Part shown: in pieces, positions 1 to 6,013 of the stretch
Layout: each line of letters begins with the position of its first letter
Position numbering within the stretch: position 1 is the first letter of the stretch
Source: Bog-793 sp050010315
GTDB lineage: Bacteria > Actinomycetota > Acidimicrobiia > Acidimicrobiales > Bog-793
Reading direction: 5' to 3'
NCBI GenBank assembly: GCA_050010315.1
Contig: JBEKLG010000059.1
Coordinates: 1 to 10,117 of the forward strand
DNA length: 10,117 bases
Notes under the pieces: model-generated
What the model was told of the DNA's origin: nothing
Databases searched by the model: none
What the model saw: only the letters and a program-made list of their open reading frames with translations
Made by a program: the position numbers and the translations under genes

Positions 1-1
1 C

Positions 2-610
2 CCTTTGCGGATCGAGGGCCAGAAGACCGCCGCCTTCGAGATCGTCGACGCGCTCGGCGACGCGCCCGACGTCCAGTGCATCCCGGTCGGCAACGCCGGG
101 AACATCACGGCTCACTGGCGCGGCTATCGCGAGTACCGGGCCGCCGGAAGGTCGACCCGGCTGCCCCGGATGCTTGGGTTCCAGGCTGCGGGGGCGGCGC
201 CGATCGTCGAGGGTCGCCGCATCGACAGGCCCGAGACGGTCGCGACGGCGATCCGGATCGGCAACCCAGCGTCGTGGTCCGGTGCTTTGACGGTCGTAGC
301 CGAGTCGGGCGGCGCCATCGCCGCGGTGACCGACGACGAGATCCTCGACGCCTACCGTCTCCTCGCCGAAGAGGAGTCGGTCTTCTGCGAGCCCGCCTCG
401 GCGGCTGCGGTCGCCGGCCTCCTGAAAGCAGGCGTGCCGGCGGACTCCAAGGTCGTCTGCGTCCTCACGGGGAACGGCCTGAAAGACCCCGACGTCGCGC
501 TCGCCAGCGCACGCCCCCCCGAGGTGGTCGAGGCGGCGCTCGACTCGGTTCTCGGCGCGCTGAAATTGCCGCCGGTCGTCGGCGGCAGGCGACGCCAGCC
601 GGCCTCGTAA
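2..610 (+). CDS. thrC: Threonine synthase, C-terminal part (5' end outside the window)
   Basis: PLP-dependent enzyme converting O-phosphohomoserine to threonine, the last step of threonine synthesis, in the cytoplasm. The window opens inside the gene: the reading frame is open from base 2 (Pro-Leu-Arg-Ile-Glu-Gly-Gln-Lys-Thr), so the TTG at 5 is an internal leucine codon, not a start. About 200 of the roughly 350 residues usual for the family are visible. The phosphate-binding motif PVGNAGNIT lies near visible residues 27-35. Other family features are an EGQKT stretch at the start, CEPASAAAVAG near residue 128 and TGNGLKDPD near residue 154. The PLP-binding lysine lies upstream of the window. 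The frame ends at TAA 608-610. In many actinobacteria homoserine kinase (thrB) follows; here there is a 388-bp non-coding gap and then rho. The family call is secure. Confidence 0.95.
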   Translation, partial: PLRIEGQKTAAFEIVDALGDAPDVQCIPVGNAGNITAHWRGYREYRAAGRSTRLPRMLGFQAAGAAPIVEGRRIDRPETVATAIRIGNPASWSGALTVVAESGGAIAAVTDDEILDAYRLLAEEESVFCEPASAAAVAGLLKAGVPADSKVVCVLTGNGLKDPDVALASARPPEVVEAALDSVLGALKLPPVVGGRRRQPAS

Positions 611-642
611 CCTGGCGGCTCGAGCCAAGGCGAGTCCGCTTT

Positions 643-654
643 CTCGGGCCCGAG
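643..654. repeat. 12-bp perfect palindrome upstream of the rho promoter
   Basis: CTCGGGCCCGAG is a perfect palindrome without a spacer. It ends 12 bp before the proposed -35 box of the rho promoter. It could be a protein-binding site, but at this GC content a 12-bp palindrome can also arise by chance. Confidence 0.3.
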
Positions 655-666
655 GCGCAGACCTCG

Positions 667-695
667 TTGCCGCCGTGCCCGGGAGCCGTTACACT
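667..695 (+). promoter_or_regulatory. Probable housekeeping promoter for rho-rpmE
   Basis: TTGCCG at 667-672 and TACACT at 690-695 are separated by exactly 17 bp. This matches the principal-sigma pattern TTGACA-17-TANNNT of actinobacteria (4 of 6 in the -35 box, full match to TANNNT in the -10 box). Transcription would begin near 702. It is the only such pair I found between thrC and rho. The start site is inferred, not shown. Confidence 0.55.
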
Positions 696-701
696 GTTGG
701 T

Positions 702-998
702 GTTACCAGCTCGTCCGAGGTGGTTTCGCGCGCAAGCCGATTCCCTCCAGCCGGTGACAGGAGATCCCGTACCTGTCGAGATCGCATCCCGTGGTTCTTG
801 TGCGAATCGTTCGTCGAACATCTTGGGAAGGTGTCGGCGTTTCCTTCTTCTCGTCGACAGCTTGAAGTCCGATTCGGAACTGAGCGGGATTCGCTGACCG
901 CGGCGCACCGACCTGCCGGCCGCCGTGATCGGGTCGGCTGGGCGAGGTGGGGATCCTTATGGGGGTCGCAGATTCACGACAGATCAGGAGCAGAGCCG
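702..998 (+). promoter_or_regulatory. Long 5' leader of rho (about 297 nt)
   Basis: The whole gap between thrC and rho is 611-998 and holds no convincing gene. If transcription starts near 702, the rho mRNA has an untranslated leader of about 300 nt. Visible elements are a short repeat TGGT-gtt-ACCA at the start, the odd palindrome GTTCGTCGAAC at 809-819, and a pyrimidine-only tract at 840-852. The rho frame stays open back to 675, but that extension has no Rho-like content and lacks the ribosome site found at 986. In other bacteria rho is autoregulated by attenuation in its leader; a similar role here is inference. Confidence 0.4.
986..990 (+). promoter_or_regulatory. Ribosome binding site fixing the rho start
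   Basis: AGGAG lies 8 nt before ATG 999. It favours this ATG over the upstream in-frame start at 675. Confidence 0.7.
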
Positions 999-2747
999 AT
1001 GCCCGAACAGCAGCTCGAGCGCTCAATCCTCGAACGTAAAGAACGCGATGAGCTCCACGCGATCGCGTCGGCGATGGCGCTGACACCCGCGCCGCGATCG
1101 AGGAAGGCCGAGATCATCGACCTCATCCTTGAGGCGACGGGTGTCGACGTCGTTGCCGACGGCGAGACAAACGGAGACGGCGCAGCGCCGGACGCGTCCC
1201 TGACCCCGTTCGACGGCGCCGCTACCCCGGGTGAGGAGCCCGCTGCGGTCATCGGCGCGACTTTCGGGAAGAAGGCCGCGAGCGAAGTGGCGGTCGCCAG
1301 TCCCGTCGGAGATGTCCGCGTCGCCGATCTCTCGCCCGACGGCGAGCTCCCGGTTGACGGCGAGGTCGCCACGCAGCGCCAGGCGCCCCGGTTCGCCGAC
1401 GCAGGGGCGGGCCCCGCGACGGGCGACGAGGACGTCGATGACCTGCGCCCCCGCCCGAACGACCGCCGTCCGCCGCGTGGCGGGACGAACCGCGACGCCC
1501 GTCAACAGGGCGACGGCCACGTCGACACGGCGAACCGGCGCAGTCGCCGGCGCCGCGGCCGCGAACGCGGCGACGTCCAACAGGGCCAGGAGGTGCCGTG
1601 GCAGGGCGAGCTCGTTCCGGTGAAGGGTCTGCTCGATCTCCGTGACGAGGGTTACGGCTTCCTGCGCACGGGCGGATACCTGCCGAGCACGCGTGACGTT
1701 TACGTCTCGGTGAGCCAGGCGCGCCGCCTGGCGCTGCGCCGCGGCGACGCGATCGAGGGTGCGTGCCGGCCGGCCGGACCGAGCGAGAAGTACCCGGCGC
1801 TCATCCGCGTCGATTCGGTTTCCGGCCTTACCCCGGACGAGGCCAGGCAGCGGCCCCGTTTCGAGGACCTCACGCCGCTGTTCCCGGACAGCCAGCTCCA
1901 TCTCGAGCTGACCGGCGACCCGAAGAACGTCACCGCACGGATCGTCGACCTCGTCTCGCCGATCGGACGCGGCCAGCGGGGGATGATCGTCTCACCTCCC
2001 AAGGCTGGCAAGACGTACGTGATGAAACAGATCGCCCACTCGATCGAGGCGAACGACCCGGATGTGCACCTCATCGTGCTGCTCATCGCCGAACGCCCCG
2101 AGGAGGTCACCGACATGCGCCGGACGGTGCGAGGCGAGGTGATCGCCTCGACGTTCGACCGGCCCGCCGACGAGCACACCGCGGTCGCCGAGCTGACGAT
2201 CGAACGGGCAAAGCGGCTTGTCGAGCTGGGAAGGGACGTCGTGATCTTGCTTGATGGGATCACCCGCCTCGCCCGCGCCTACAACCTCGCGCAGCCTGCA
2301 ACCGGCAGGATCATGTCCGGTGGTGTCGACTCCGGAGCGCTCTACCCGCCGAAGCGTTTCTTCGGTGCGGCCCGTAACGTCGAAGAAGGCGGCTCGCTCA
2401 CGATCCTTGCGACGGCGCTTGTCGAGACGGGCTCGAAGATGGACGAGGTGATCTTCGAGGAGTTCAAGGGGACGGGGAACATGGAGCTCCGCCTCGACCG
2501 GCGTCTTGCCGAGCGGCGGATTTACCCGGCGATCGACGTTAACGCCAGCTCGACCCGTCACGAGGAGCTCCTGTTCGACCGCGACGAGCTCCCGCAGGTC
2601 TGGAAGTTGCGCCGCGTCCTCAACGCGTTGAGCAGCGAGGGCAACTCTGCGGCCGGCCTCGAGCTGCTGATGGACAAGATCCGCACGACGGCGTCGAACG
2701 AAGAGTTCCTTGCCGAGATAGCCAAGGCGCCGCAATCGAACGCCTGA
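999..2747 (+). CDS. rho: Transcription termination factor Rho
   Basis: Hexameric RNA-dependent ATPase/helicase that ends transcription on C-rich, untranslated RNA. The protein has 582 residues, against about 420 in E. coli and about 600 in mycobacteria. Order: a Rho_N helical domain (about 12-46); a charged low-complexity insert (about 50-198) rich in Asp and Gly, then Arg, including a run of four arginines; the cold-shock-like RNA-binding domain (about 199-272) with a DEGYGFLR motif; and the RecA-like ATPase. In the ATPase I see the Walker A motif PPKAGKT at about 333-339 (Lys338), the Walker B sequence VVILLDG with Asp419, and the KGTGN R-loop near 490-494. The ATG at 999 is chosen for its AGGAG site and because Rho_N follows at once. 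The frame is open back to 675, but that stretch looks like leader. rpmE follows after 42 bp and is probably co-transcribed. Confidence 0.97.
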   Translation: MPEQQLERSILERKERDELHAIASAMALTPAPRSRKAEIIDLILEATGVDVVADGETNGDGAAPDASLTPFDGAATPGEEPAAVIGATFGKKAASEVAVASPVGDVRVADLSPDGELPVDGEVATQRQAPRFADAGAGPATGDEDVDDLRPRPNDRRPPRGGTNRDARQQGDGHVDTANRRSRRRRGRERGDVQQGQEVPWQGELVPVKGLLDLRDEGYGFLRTGGYLPSTRDVYVSVSQARRLALRRGDAIEGACRPAGPSEKYPALIRVDSVSGLTPDEARQRPRFEDLTPLFPDSQLHLELTGDPKNVTARIVDLVSPIGRGQRGMIVSPPKAGKTYVMKQIAHSIEANDPDVHLIVLLIAERPEEVTDMRRTVRGEVIASTFDRPADEHTAVAELTIERAKRLVELGRDVVILLDGITRLARAYNLAQPATGRIMSGGVDSGALYPPKRFFGAARNVEEGGSLTILATALVETGSKMDEVIFEEFKGTGNMELRLDRRLAERRIYPAIDVNASSTRHEELLFDRDELPQVWKLRRVLNALSSEGNSAAGLELLMDKIRTTASNEEFLAEIAKAPQSNA

Positions 2748-2754
2748 TCGACCC

Positions 2755-2776
2755 GGTGGCGGACCGAACCGCCGCT
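2755..2776 (+). other. Hairpin in the rho-rpmE spacer
   Basis: GGTGGCGG (2755-2762) can pair with CCGCCGCT (2769-2776), giving 8 pairs with two G-U pairs and a 6-nt loop. It occupies much of the 42-nt spacer and ends just before the rpmE ribosome site. No T tract follows, so it is not a standard terminator. It might limit read-through or tune L31 translation. Known L31 autoregulation in other bacteria makes the second idea possible, but this is weakly supported. Confidence 0.3.
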
Positions 2777-2789
2777 AGATTGAGGGACC

Positions 2790-3005
2790 ATGAAGGCCGA
2801 GATCCACCCGAACTACGTCACGACGACGGTGCGGTGCTCCTGCGGGAACACCTTCACGACGCGTTCGACCAAGGCTGAGCTCCACGTCGAGCTGTGCAAC
2901 GAGTGCCATCCCTTCTATACCGGCAAGCAGAAGCTCGTCGACACCGGTCGTCGCGTCGAACGCTTCGAGCGCCGCTACGGATCGAGGGCGAAGAGGCGGA
3001 CCTGA
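2790..3005 (+). CDS. rpmE: 50S ribosomal protein L31, zinc-binding (C+) type
   Basis: Small protein of the large ribosomal subunit, at the bridge to the 30S head. The 71 residues match the usual length. Cysteines at 16, 18, 36 and 39 (CSC near the start, CNEC in the middle) form the zinc site, so this is the C+ form rather than the zinc-free paralogue made under zinc starvation. Other L31 marks are the MKAEIHPNY start and HPFYTGKQK after the second cysteine pair, with a basic C-terminus. The ATG at 2790 has a GAGGG site only about 3 nt upstream, which is closer than usual. It follows rho by 42 bp, the common rho-rpmE order. The usual next gene, prfA, is not present in the window; conserved synteny ends here. 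Confidence 0.96.
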   Translation: MKAEIHPNYVTTTVRCSCGNTFTTRSTKAELHVELCNECHPFYTGKQKLVDTGRRVERFERRYGSRAKRRT

Positions 3006-3173
3006 GGCGCCCGGGACGAGAGCTGTTCGGCCCGGAGTCGTCTGTTCCCGCAACGGCGGCCCGCCGGTCGTATCGGCGAGTACGTCGTCCTGGCGCTGGT
3101 ATCAGGCTGGGTCGGCTACAAGTTCGGCTTCCTCAAAGGCCGGCGTCACAGGTCAACCCAGGCTAAGCCTGCG
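3006..3173. other. Unassigned stretch after rpmE
   Basis: 168 bp without a recognisable gene. In the rpmE frame past its stop there is a short hydrophobic stretch (about 3078-3135, GEYVVLALVSGWVGYKFGF) followed by basic residues. It resembles a single membrane segment, but it has no ATG and no ribosome site. It may be a remnant or chance. Confidence 0.3.
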
Positions 3174-3655
3174 TCAGTGCCAGATTGCCGACCCGTTGTC
3201 GTGGTCAAAGAAGTGAAGCCTCTCCGTGTCCACGGCGAATGTGGCCCGTGACCCGGCCTCGAGCGAAGTACGAGGCGCTACGCGCGCCACCCCTTCAGAC
3301 TTGGCGCCCGCGGGCTGGAGGGTCGAAACCCCTCCCAGGTCCTCGGTCTCGGACGCGGCCACGGCCTCCTTCGAGCGGGCGCGGGTGGCATTGATCAGGA
3401 AGTGGACCTGCAACTCGTTGCCCAATGCCTCGACCAGCTCCACGTCGGCGGTGAGCGTCGTGCCGGTCGCTGGTGCCGGTCCGAGGGAGGCATCGGCGAG
3501 ACCTTCGAGCGGATCCCCACGATCACCTTGCGGTTCGGGTAGGTGCGCAGCGCCGGCCGGACCGCCAAGAGGGCTTCAGGAAGCGAGAGCGCCTGGGGGC
3601 CAATCCTCACCTGGTCGCCGTCAGGGGAGATGACAGCCTCGTAGAGGTTCGGGGA
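3174..3655 (-). pseudogene. Sugar ABC transporter ATPase (UgpC/MalK type), C-terminal remnant
   Basis: This is the tail of the cytoplasmic ATP-binding subunit of a carbohydrate ABC importer. Read on the minus strand, the segment encodes SPNLYEAVI, then IGPQALSLPEALLAVRP, TYPNRKVIVGIRS, and after a frame change VELVEALGNELQVHFLI and VEFAVDTERLHFF-like sequence, ending at a stop at 3174-3176. This corresponds to the C-terminal TOBE/regulatory region of an approximately 370-residue protein; about 160 codons remain. The Walker A, signature and Walker B motifs are absent. A one-base loss near 3507-3515 moves the frame: the next frame reads GIRSEGLADASLGPAPATG, which restores a continuous sequence. 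The upstream frame runs into a stop within about 8 codons, so the break is near 3656-3670, where the + strand fumarase fragment starts. The gene is not functional as it stands. Confidence 0.82.
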
Positions 3656-3669
3656 GCGGCCTCCGCGCC

Positions 3670-4157
3670 CGGCTCACCGAAATACGGGTGCCAGATCTCC
3701 AGCCGGGCAGCTCCATGATGCCTGGGAAAGCCAAGCCGGTAATCCCCGAGTCCGTCTCCCAGGTGGTGGCCCAGGTCATCGGCAACGACGCTTCCATTGC
3801 ATTTGCCGGTGCTGCCGGCAATTTCGAGCTCAACGTGATGCTGCCTGTCATCGCCCGCAATCTCCTGGAATCCGTGGGGCTCCTCGCCAGCGTAAGCCGC
3901 TTGTTCGCCGACCGCTGCGTCTCCGGCCTCGAAGCCGACGCCCGGCGTTGCCGGGGCTACGCCCTCTCTTCCCCGGCCATCGCCACCGCCCTCAATCCCT
4001 ACATCGGCTACGAGGAGACAGCCAAGGTCGTGAAGAGGCCTTAACGGAAGGCAAGGACCTGTGCACGGTCGTGCTCCGGCGCGGCCTGCTCAGCGGCGAG
4101 GAGGTGGACCGGGCGCTCGCGGTCGAGGCAATGACCCGCAGGGGCATCCTCCGGTAG
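3670..4157 (+). pseudogene. Class II fumarase/aspartase-family enzyme, C-terminal remnant
   Basis: This family adds or removes water or ammonia across fumarate. The fragment begins inside the gene with EIRVPDLQPGSS and the superfamily signature at about 3703-3735 (GSSMMPGKAKP, where GSSIMPGKVNP is usual). It continues through GNFELNVMLPVIARNLLES and LNPYIGYEE. The usual Asn of the signature is Lys here. The first frame ends at TAA 4042-4044. Adding one base near 4036 restores the sequence as EALTEGKDL, VVLRRGLLSGEEVDRAL and AMTRRG, ending at TAG 4155-4157, so there is a one-base deletion. About 160 codons remain of an expected 460 or so; the N-terminal two thirds and two of the three active-site regions are lost. 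Its cut 5' end faces the cut 5' end of the ABC ATPase remnant. Fumarase is somewhat more likely than aspartase. Confidence 0.85.
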
Positions 4158-4168
4158 GCGCTGGCTTG

Positions 4169-4246
4169 CTAGGCGCGAAGAGGGGCGGTGCTCTCACGCA
4201 CGACGAGGCTGGTTGCAAGCTCCACGCTGCGGTTGGCGTCCGGCGC
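4169..4246 (-). pseudogene. LacI-family transcription regulator, last codons only
   Basis: On the minus strand, codons before a TAG at 4169-4171 read DANRSVELATSLVVREST and then APLRA. The end pattern of a hydrophobic pair, Arg-Glu-Ser-Thr and Ala-Pro is typical of the extreme C-terminus of LacI/GalR sugar repressors. Nothing upstream on that strand (4247-4362) resembles the sugar-binding domain, so only about 25 codons survive. The fragment is short and the call rests on one motif. It fits the nearby remnant of a sugar ABC transporter. The remaining bases to the IS end at 4363 hold nothing I recognise. Confidence 0.5.
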
Positions 4247-4362
4247 TTCCAAGCCCTGGCAGGACTTCAGCGGGTGAACCCTTCATTCGACGTCGTTCGA
4301 TGTCCGCCCACCCTGCTGACTAGGTCATTCGCCGCGAACAGCTTCAGGCGCTCGCCAAATGT

Positions 4363-4371
4363 GGCTCTTCT
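4363..4371 (+). repeat. ISL3 left terminal inverted repeat
   Basis: GGCTCTTCT is the outer part of the left end. It pairs with the right end at 5821-5828 apart from one missing base. Confidence 0.6.
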
Positions 4372-4395
4372 CAATCAACTGGGGCGCGTGAACAA

Positions 4396-4433
4396 CTGAC
4401 CGCGCTCCGATAGGTATCCACCGGCGCGGTCAG
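4396..4433. repeat. Perfect 10-bp inverted repeat inside the IS, upstream of the transposase
   Basis: CTGACCGCGC (4396-4405) and GCGCGGTCAG (4424-4433) are exact reverse complements around an 18-nt spacer. The pair lies between the left IS end and the transposase ATG at 4491. In RNA it would form a strong stem-loop; in DNA it could be a repressor or transposase site. Hairpins here in other IS elements block transcription read-through from outside; that role is inferred. Confidence 0.6.
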
Positions 4434-4490
4434 GGGCCTCGCCATTCTTGCGGCTGACGAAAGCTGCGAGAACGAAGGAGACCCCTGACG

Positions 4491-5800
4491 ATGACAGACC
4501 GTAGCGACTCTGCGTGCGTGCTCATGGGCATGGACGATCTCGTCGTGAAGGCGGTGACCGAAGAGGAAGGTGAGCTGCTCGTCTTGGTTGAGACCGAGAC
4601 ACGTCCTGTGGGTTGTCCCGCCTGCGGGATGAGGGCGGAGTTCAAGGGCAGGCACACACACCAGCTTGCTCCGCGACCTCGAGGTCTCGGGTCGCCCGAC
4701 GGTGCTTGTCTGGAACAAGCGTCGGTGGTGCTGCAAGGACCCGGACTGTCCGGCCAAGACCTGGACCGAACAGGTGGCGGGCATCGAGCCACGGGCCGTA
4801 CTCACCGACCGGGTCCGTGCCGAGATCGCCCGGTGCATCGGCGAGGAGGCGCCTTCGCTGGCCGAGGTGGCGAGGAGCTTCGCCGTCTCGTGGTCGAGTG
4901 TCTAGGACGCCTTCGAGGCCGAGGTCGCCGAGCGCATCGAGGACCACCCCGGGCGCATCGAAGGTGTCTGTGCCATGGGCGTCGACGAGACCCGGTTCTT
5001 GGCCGTGACCAAGGACCACCGGCGCATCTATGCCACCGGGATGGTCGATCTGCGCCGGGGCATCCTCCTCGAGGTGATCGAGGGTCGCTCGGCGAAGCTT
5101 CTAGCCGACTGGTTGGCCGCCCGGCCGACTGACTGGCCGAGCGGTGTCGGGGTCGTCACCATCGACCCGCTCGAGGCCTACCGCAACGGCCTGTCGCCGT
5201 CGCTCGATCACGTGCTCGTCGTGGCCGATCCGTTCCATGTCGTGCTCCTCGCCAACCGGGCCATCGACGAGGTGCGCCGGCGCACCCAGAACGCCCTGAC
5301 CGGACACCGCGGACGCAAGGGTGATCCCCTCTACGACATCCGCAAGATCCTCCTCACCGCGGACGAGCGCCTGACCGCGCGGGCCCGAGTGCGTCTTGAC
5401 ACCGCGCTCGCCGCTGGTGACCCACGAGACGAGGTGCTCGCCAGCTGGCTCGCCAAGGAGCACCTGCGGGAGGTATATGCCGTCGACGATCCGGGTGAGG
5501 CGGGCATCGTGTTGGATGCCGTGCTCGAAGAGTGCTCAACATCGGAAGTCCCCGAGCTGCGGCGCCTCCGCGGAACTCTTCGTCGCTGGCGAAGTGAGAT
5601 CCTGAACCATCACCGCACCGGCGACAGCAATGGATCTACGGAAGCGATGAACCTGCTTATCAAGAAGATCACGCGCGCCGGTTGCGGCTTCACGAACTTC
5701 CAGCACTACCGGCTCCGTCTTCTCGCACACTGCGGGCTCCAATCGCGGACTCACCGTGCCGCATCAATGCGAGGCCGTTCCCCCCCACTTGGCCGCGTAG
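4491..5800 (+). pseudogene. ISL3-family transposase, broken by two frameshifts and an amber codon
   Basis: DDE transposase of the ISL3 family. The start ATG 4491 has AAGGAG 10 nt upstream. Frame 1 covers an N-terminal region with CPAC (half of the zinc ribbon). The frame then changes near 4652-4661 at a CACACACACA run; loss of one CA unit explains the shift exactly. The sequence continues with LLRDLEVSGRP, the second zinc pair (WCCKDPDC), a helix-turn-helix (SLAEVARSFAVSWSSV), then TAG at 4903-4905 where TGG (Trp) is likely ancestral. Next come the catalytic core with GVDETRFL (Asp codon 4984), TIDPLEAYRNGL (Asp 5164), VVADPFHVV (Asp 5227) and TEAMNLLIKK (Glu 5641), ending RLRLLAHCG. At the C7 run 5780-5786, one C too many hides a natural end SPHLAA and TAG 5798-5800. 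The largest intact piece, from ATG 4975, lacks the DNA-binding domain. Confidence 0.88.
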
Positions 5801-5820
5801 CGCCGCATTTCTGCTCTGAC

Positions 5821-5828
5821 AGAAGGCC
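5821..5828 (-). repeat. ISL3 right terminal inverted repeat, with one base missing
   Basis: On the minus strand this reads GGCCTTCT, against GGCTCTTCT at the left end. A single base is missing relative to the left copy, which would impair transposase recognition. Confidence 0.5.
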
Positions 5829-6013
5829 GAATCACGACCGTGCACCTTTCAAGCTAGTCCCCTGGCACCCAGGGGCGAGTCCTATCTCAGACGTCCGCTG
5901 GCCGAGCGGGCTGCACGCCGGTCTCGTCGCCCCCCGCATCTCACCGTGCTCGCCGGCTTCGTCCTGGTCCTCGGCCGCGAGCGGTCCGCCCCGCTGCGAC
6001 ACATTGGCCTATT
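5829..6013. other. Spacer between the IS and the SMP-30 gene, with one hairpin
   Basis: 185 bp with no gene I recognise. CCCCTGG (5859-5865) and CCAGGGG (5869-5875) form a perfect 7-bp stem with a 3-nt loop. It lies about 140 nt downstream of the SMP-30 stop on the minus strand and could help end that transcript, but no T tract follows. A stretch near 5900 superficially recalls a tRNA D-arm and was rejected. Confidence 0.35.

Larger units (their letters stand above)
4363..5828 (+). mobile_element. Decayed ISL3-family insertion sequence
   Basis: About 1.47 kb. The left end starts GGCTCTTCTCAATC. The right end, read inward on the minus strand, is GGCCTTCTGTCAGA, which matches the left end if one base is restored (agaagAgcc). 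One transposase gene fills the element, starting 128 bp from the left end and ending 28 bp from the right end. The flanking 8-mers (CCAAATGT at 4355-4362, GAATCACG at 5829-5836) do not match, so no target duplication is visible. The transposase carries three lesions, so the element cannot move by its own enzyme. Boundaries come from end similarity and are probable rather than certain. Confidence 0.8.

Noticed and set aside
76..897. Plus-strand frame overlapping thrC and the gap
   Set aside because: The predicted protein is arginine and proline rich with no motif, the usual look of an out-of-frame translation of thrC.
675..998. N-terminal extension of the rho frame
   Set aside because: The frame is open, but the added 108 codons show no Rho-like or other family sequence. 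ATG 999 has a proper AGGAG site and is followed at once by the Rho_N domain.
1023..2735. Long minus-strand frames opposite rho (1023-1901, 1992-2735)
   Set aside because: These are shadows caused by GC-rich codon bias of rho. They have no family motifs and rho is certain.
3011..3035. Inverted CCGGG/CCCGG as an rpmE terminator
   Set aside because: The stem is only 5 bp with a 15-nt loop and no T tract follows. This is expected by chance at high GC.
4903..4905. In-frame TAG as a recoded codon, or the CA-run shift as programmed frameshifting
   Set aside because: The element has a further frameshift near the end of the gene and a damaged terminal repeat. Decay explains all of these more simply.
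5895..5975. tRNA-like stretch (GGCCGAGCGG resembling a Ser/Leu tRNA D-arm)
   Set aside because: There is no TTCGA-type T-loop, no credible anticodon arm and no pairing acceptor stem.
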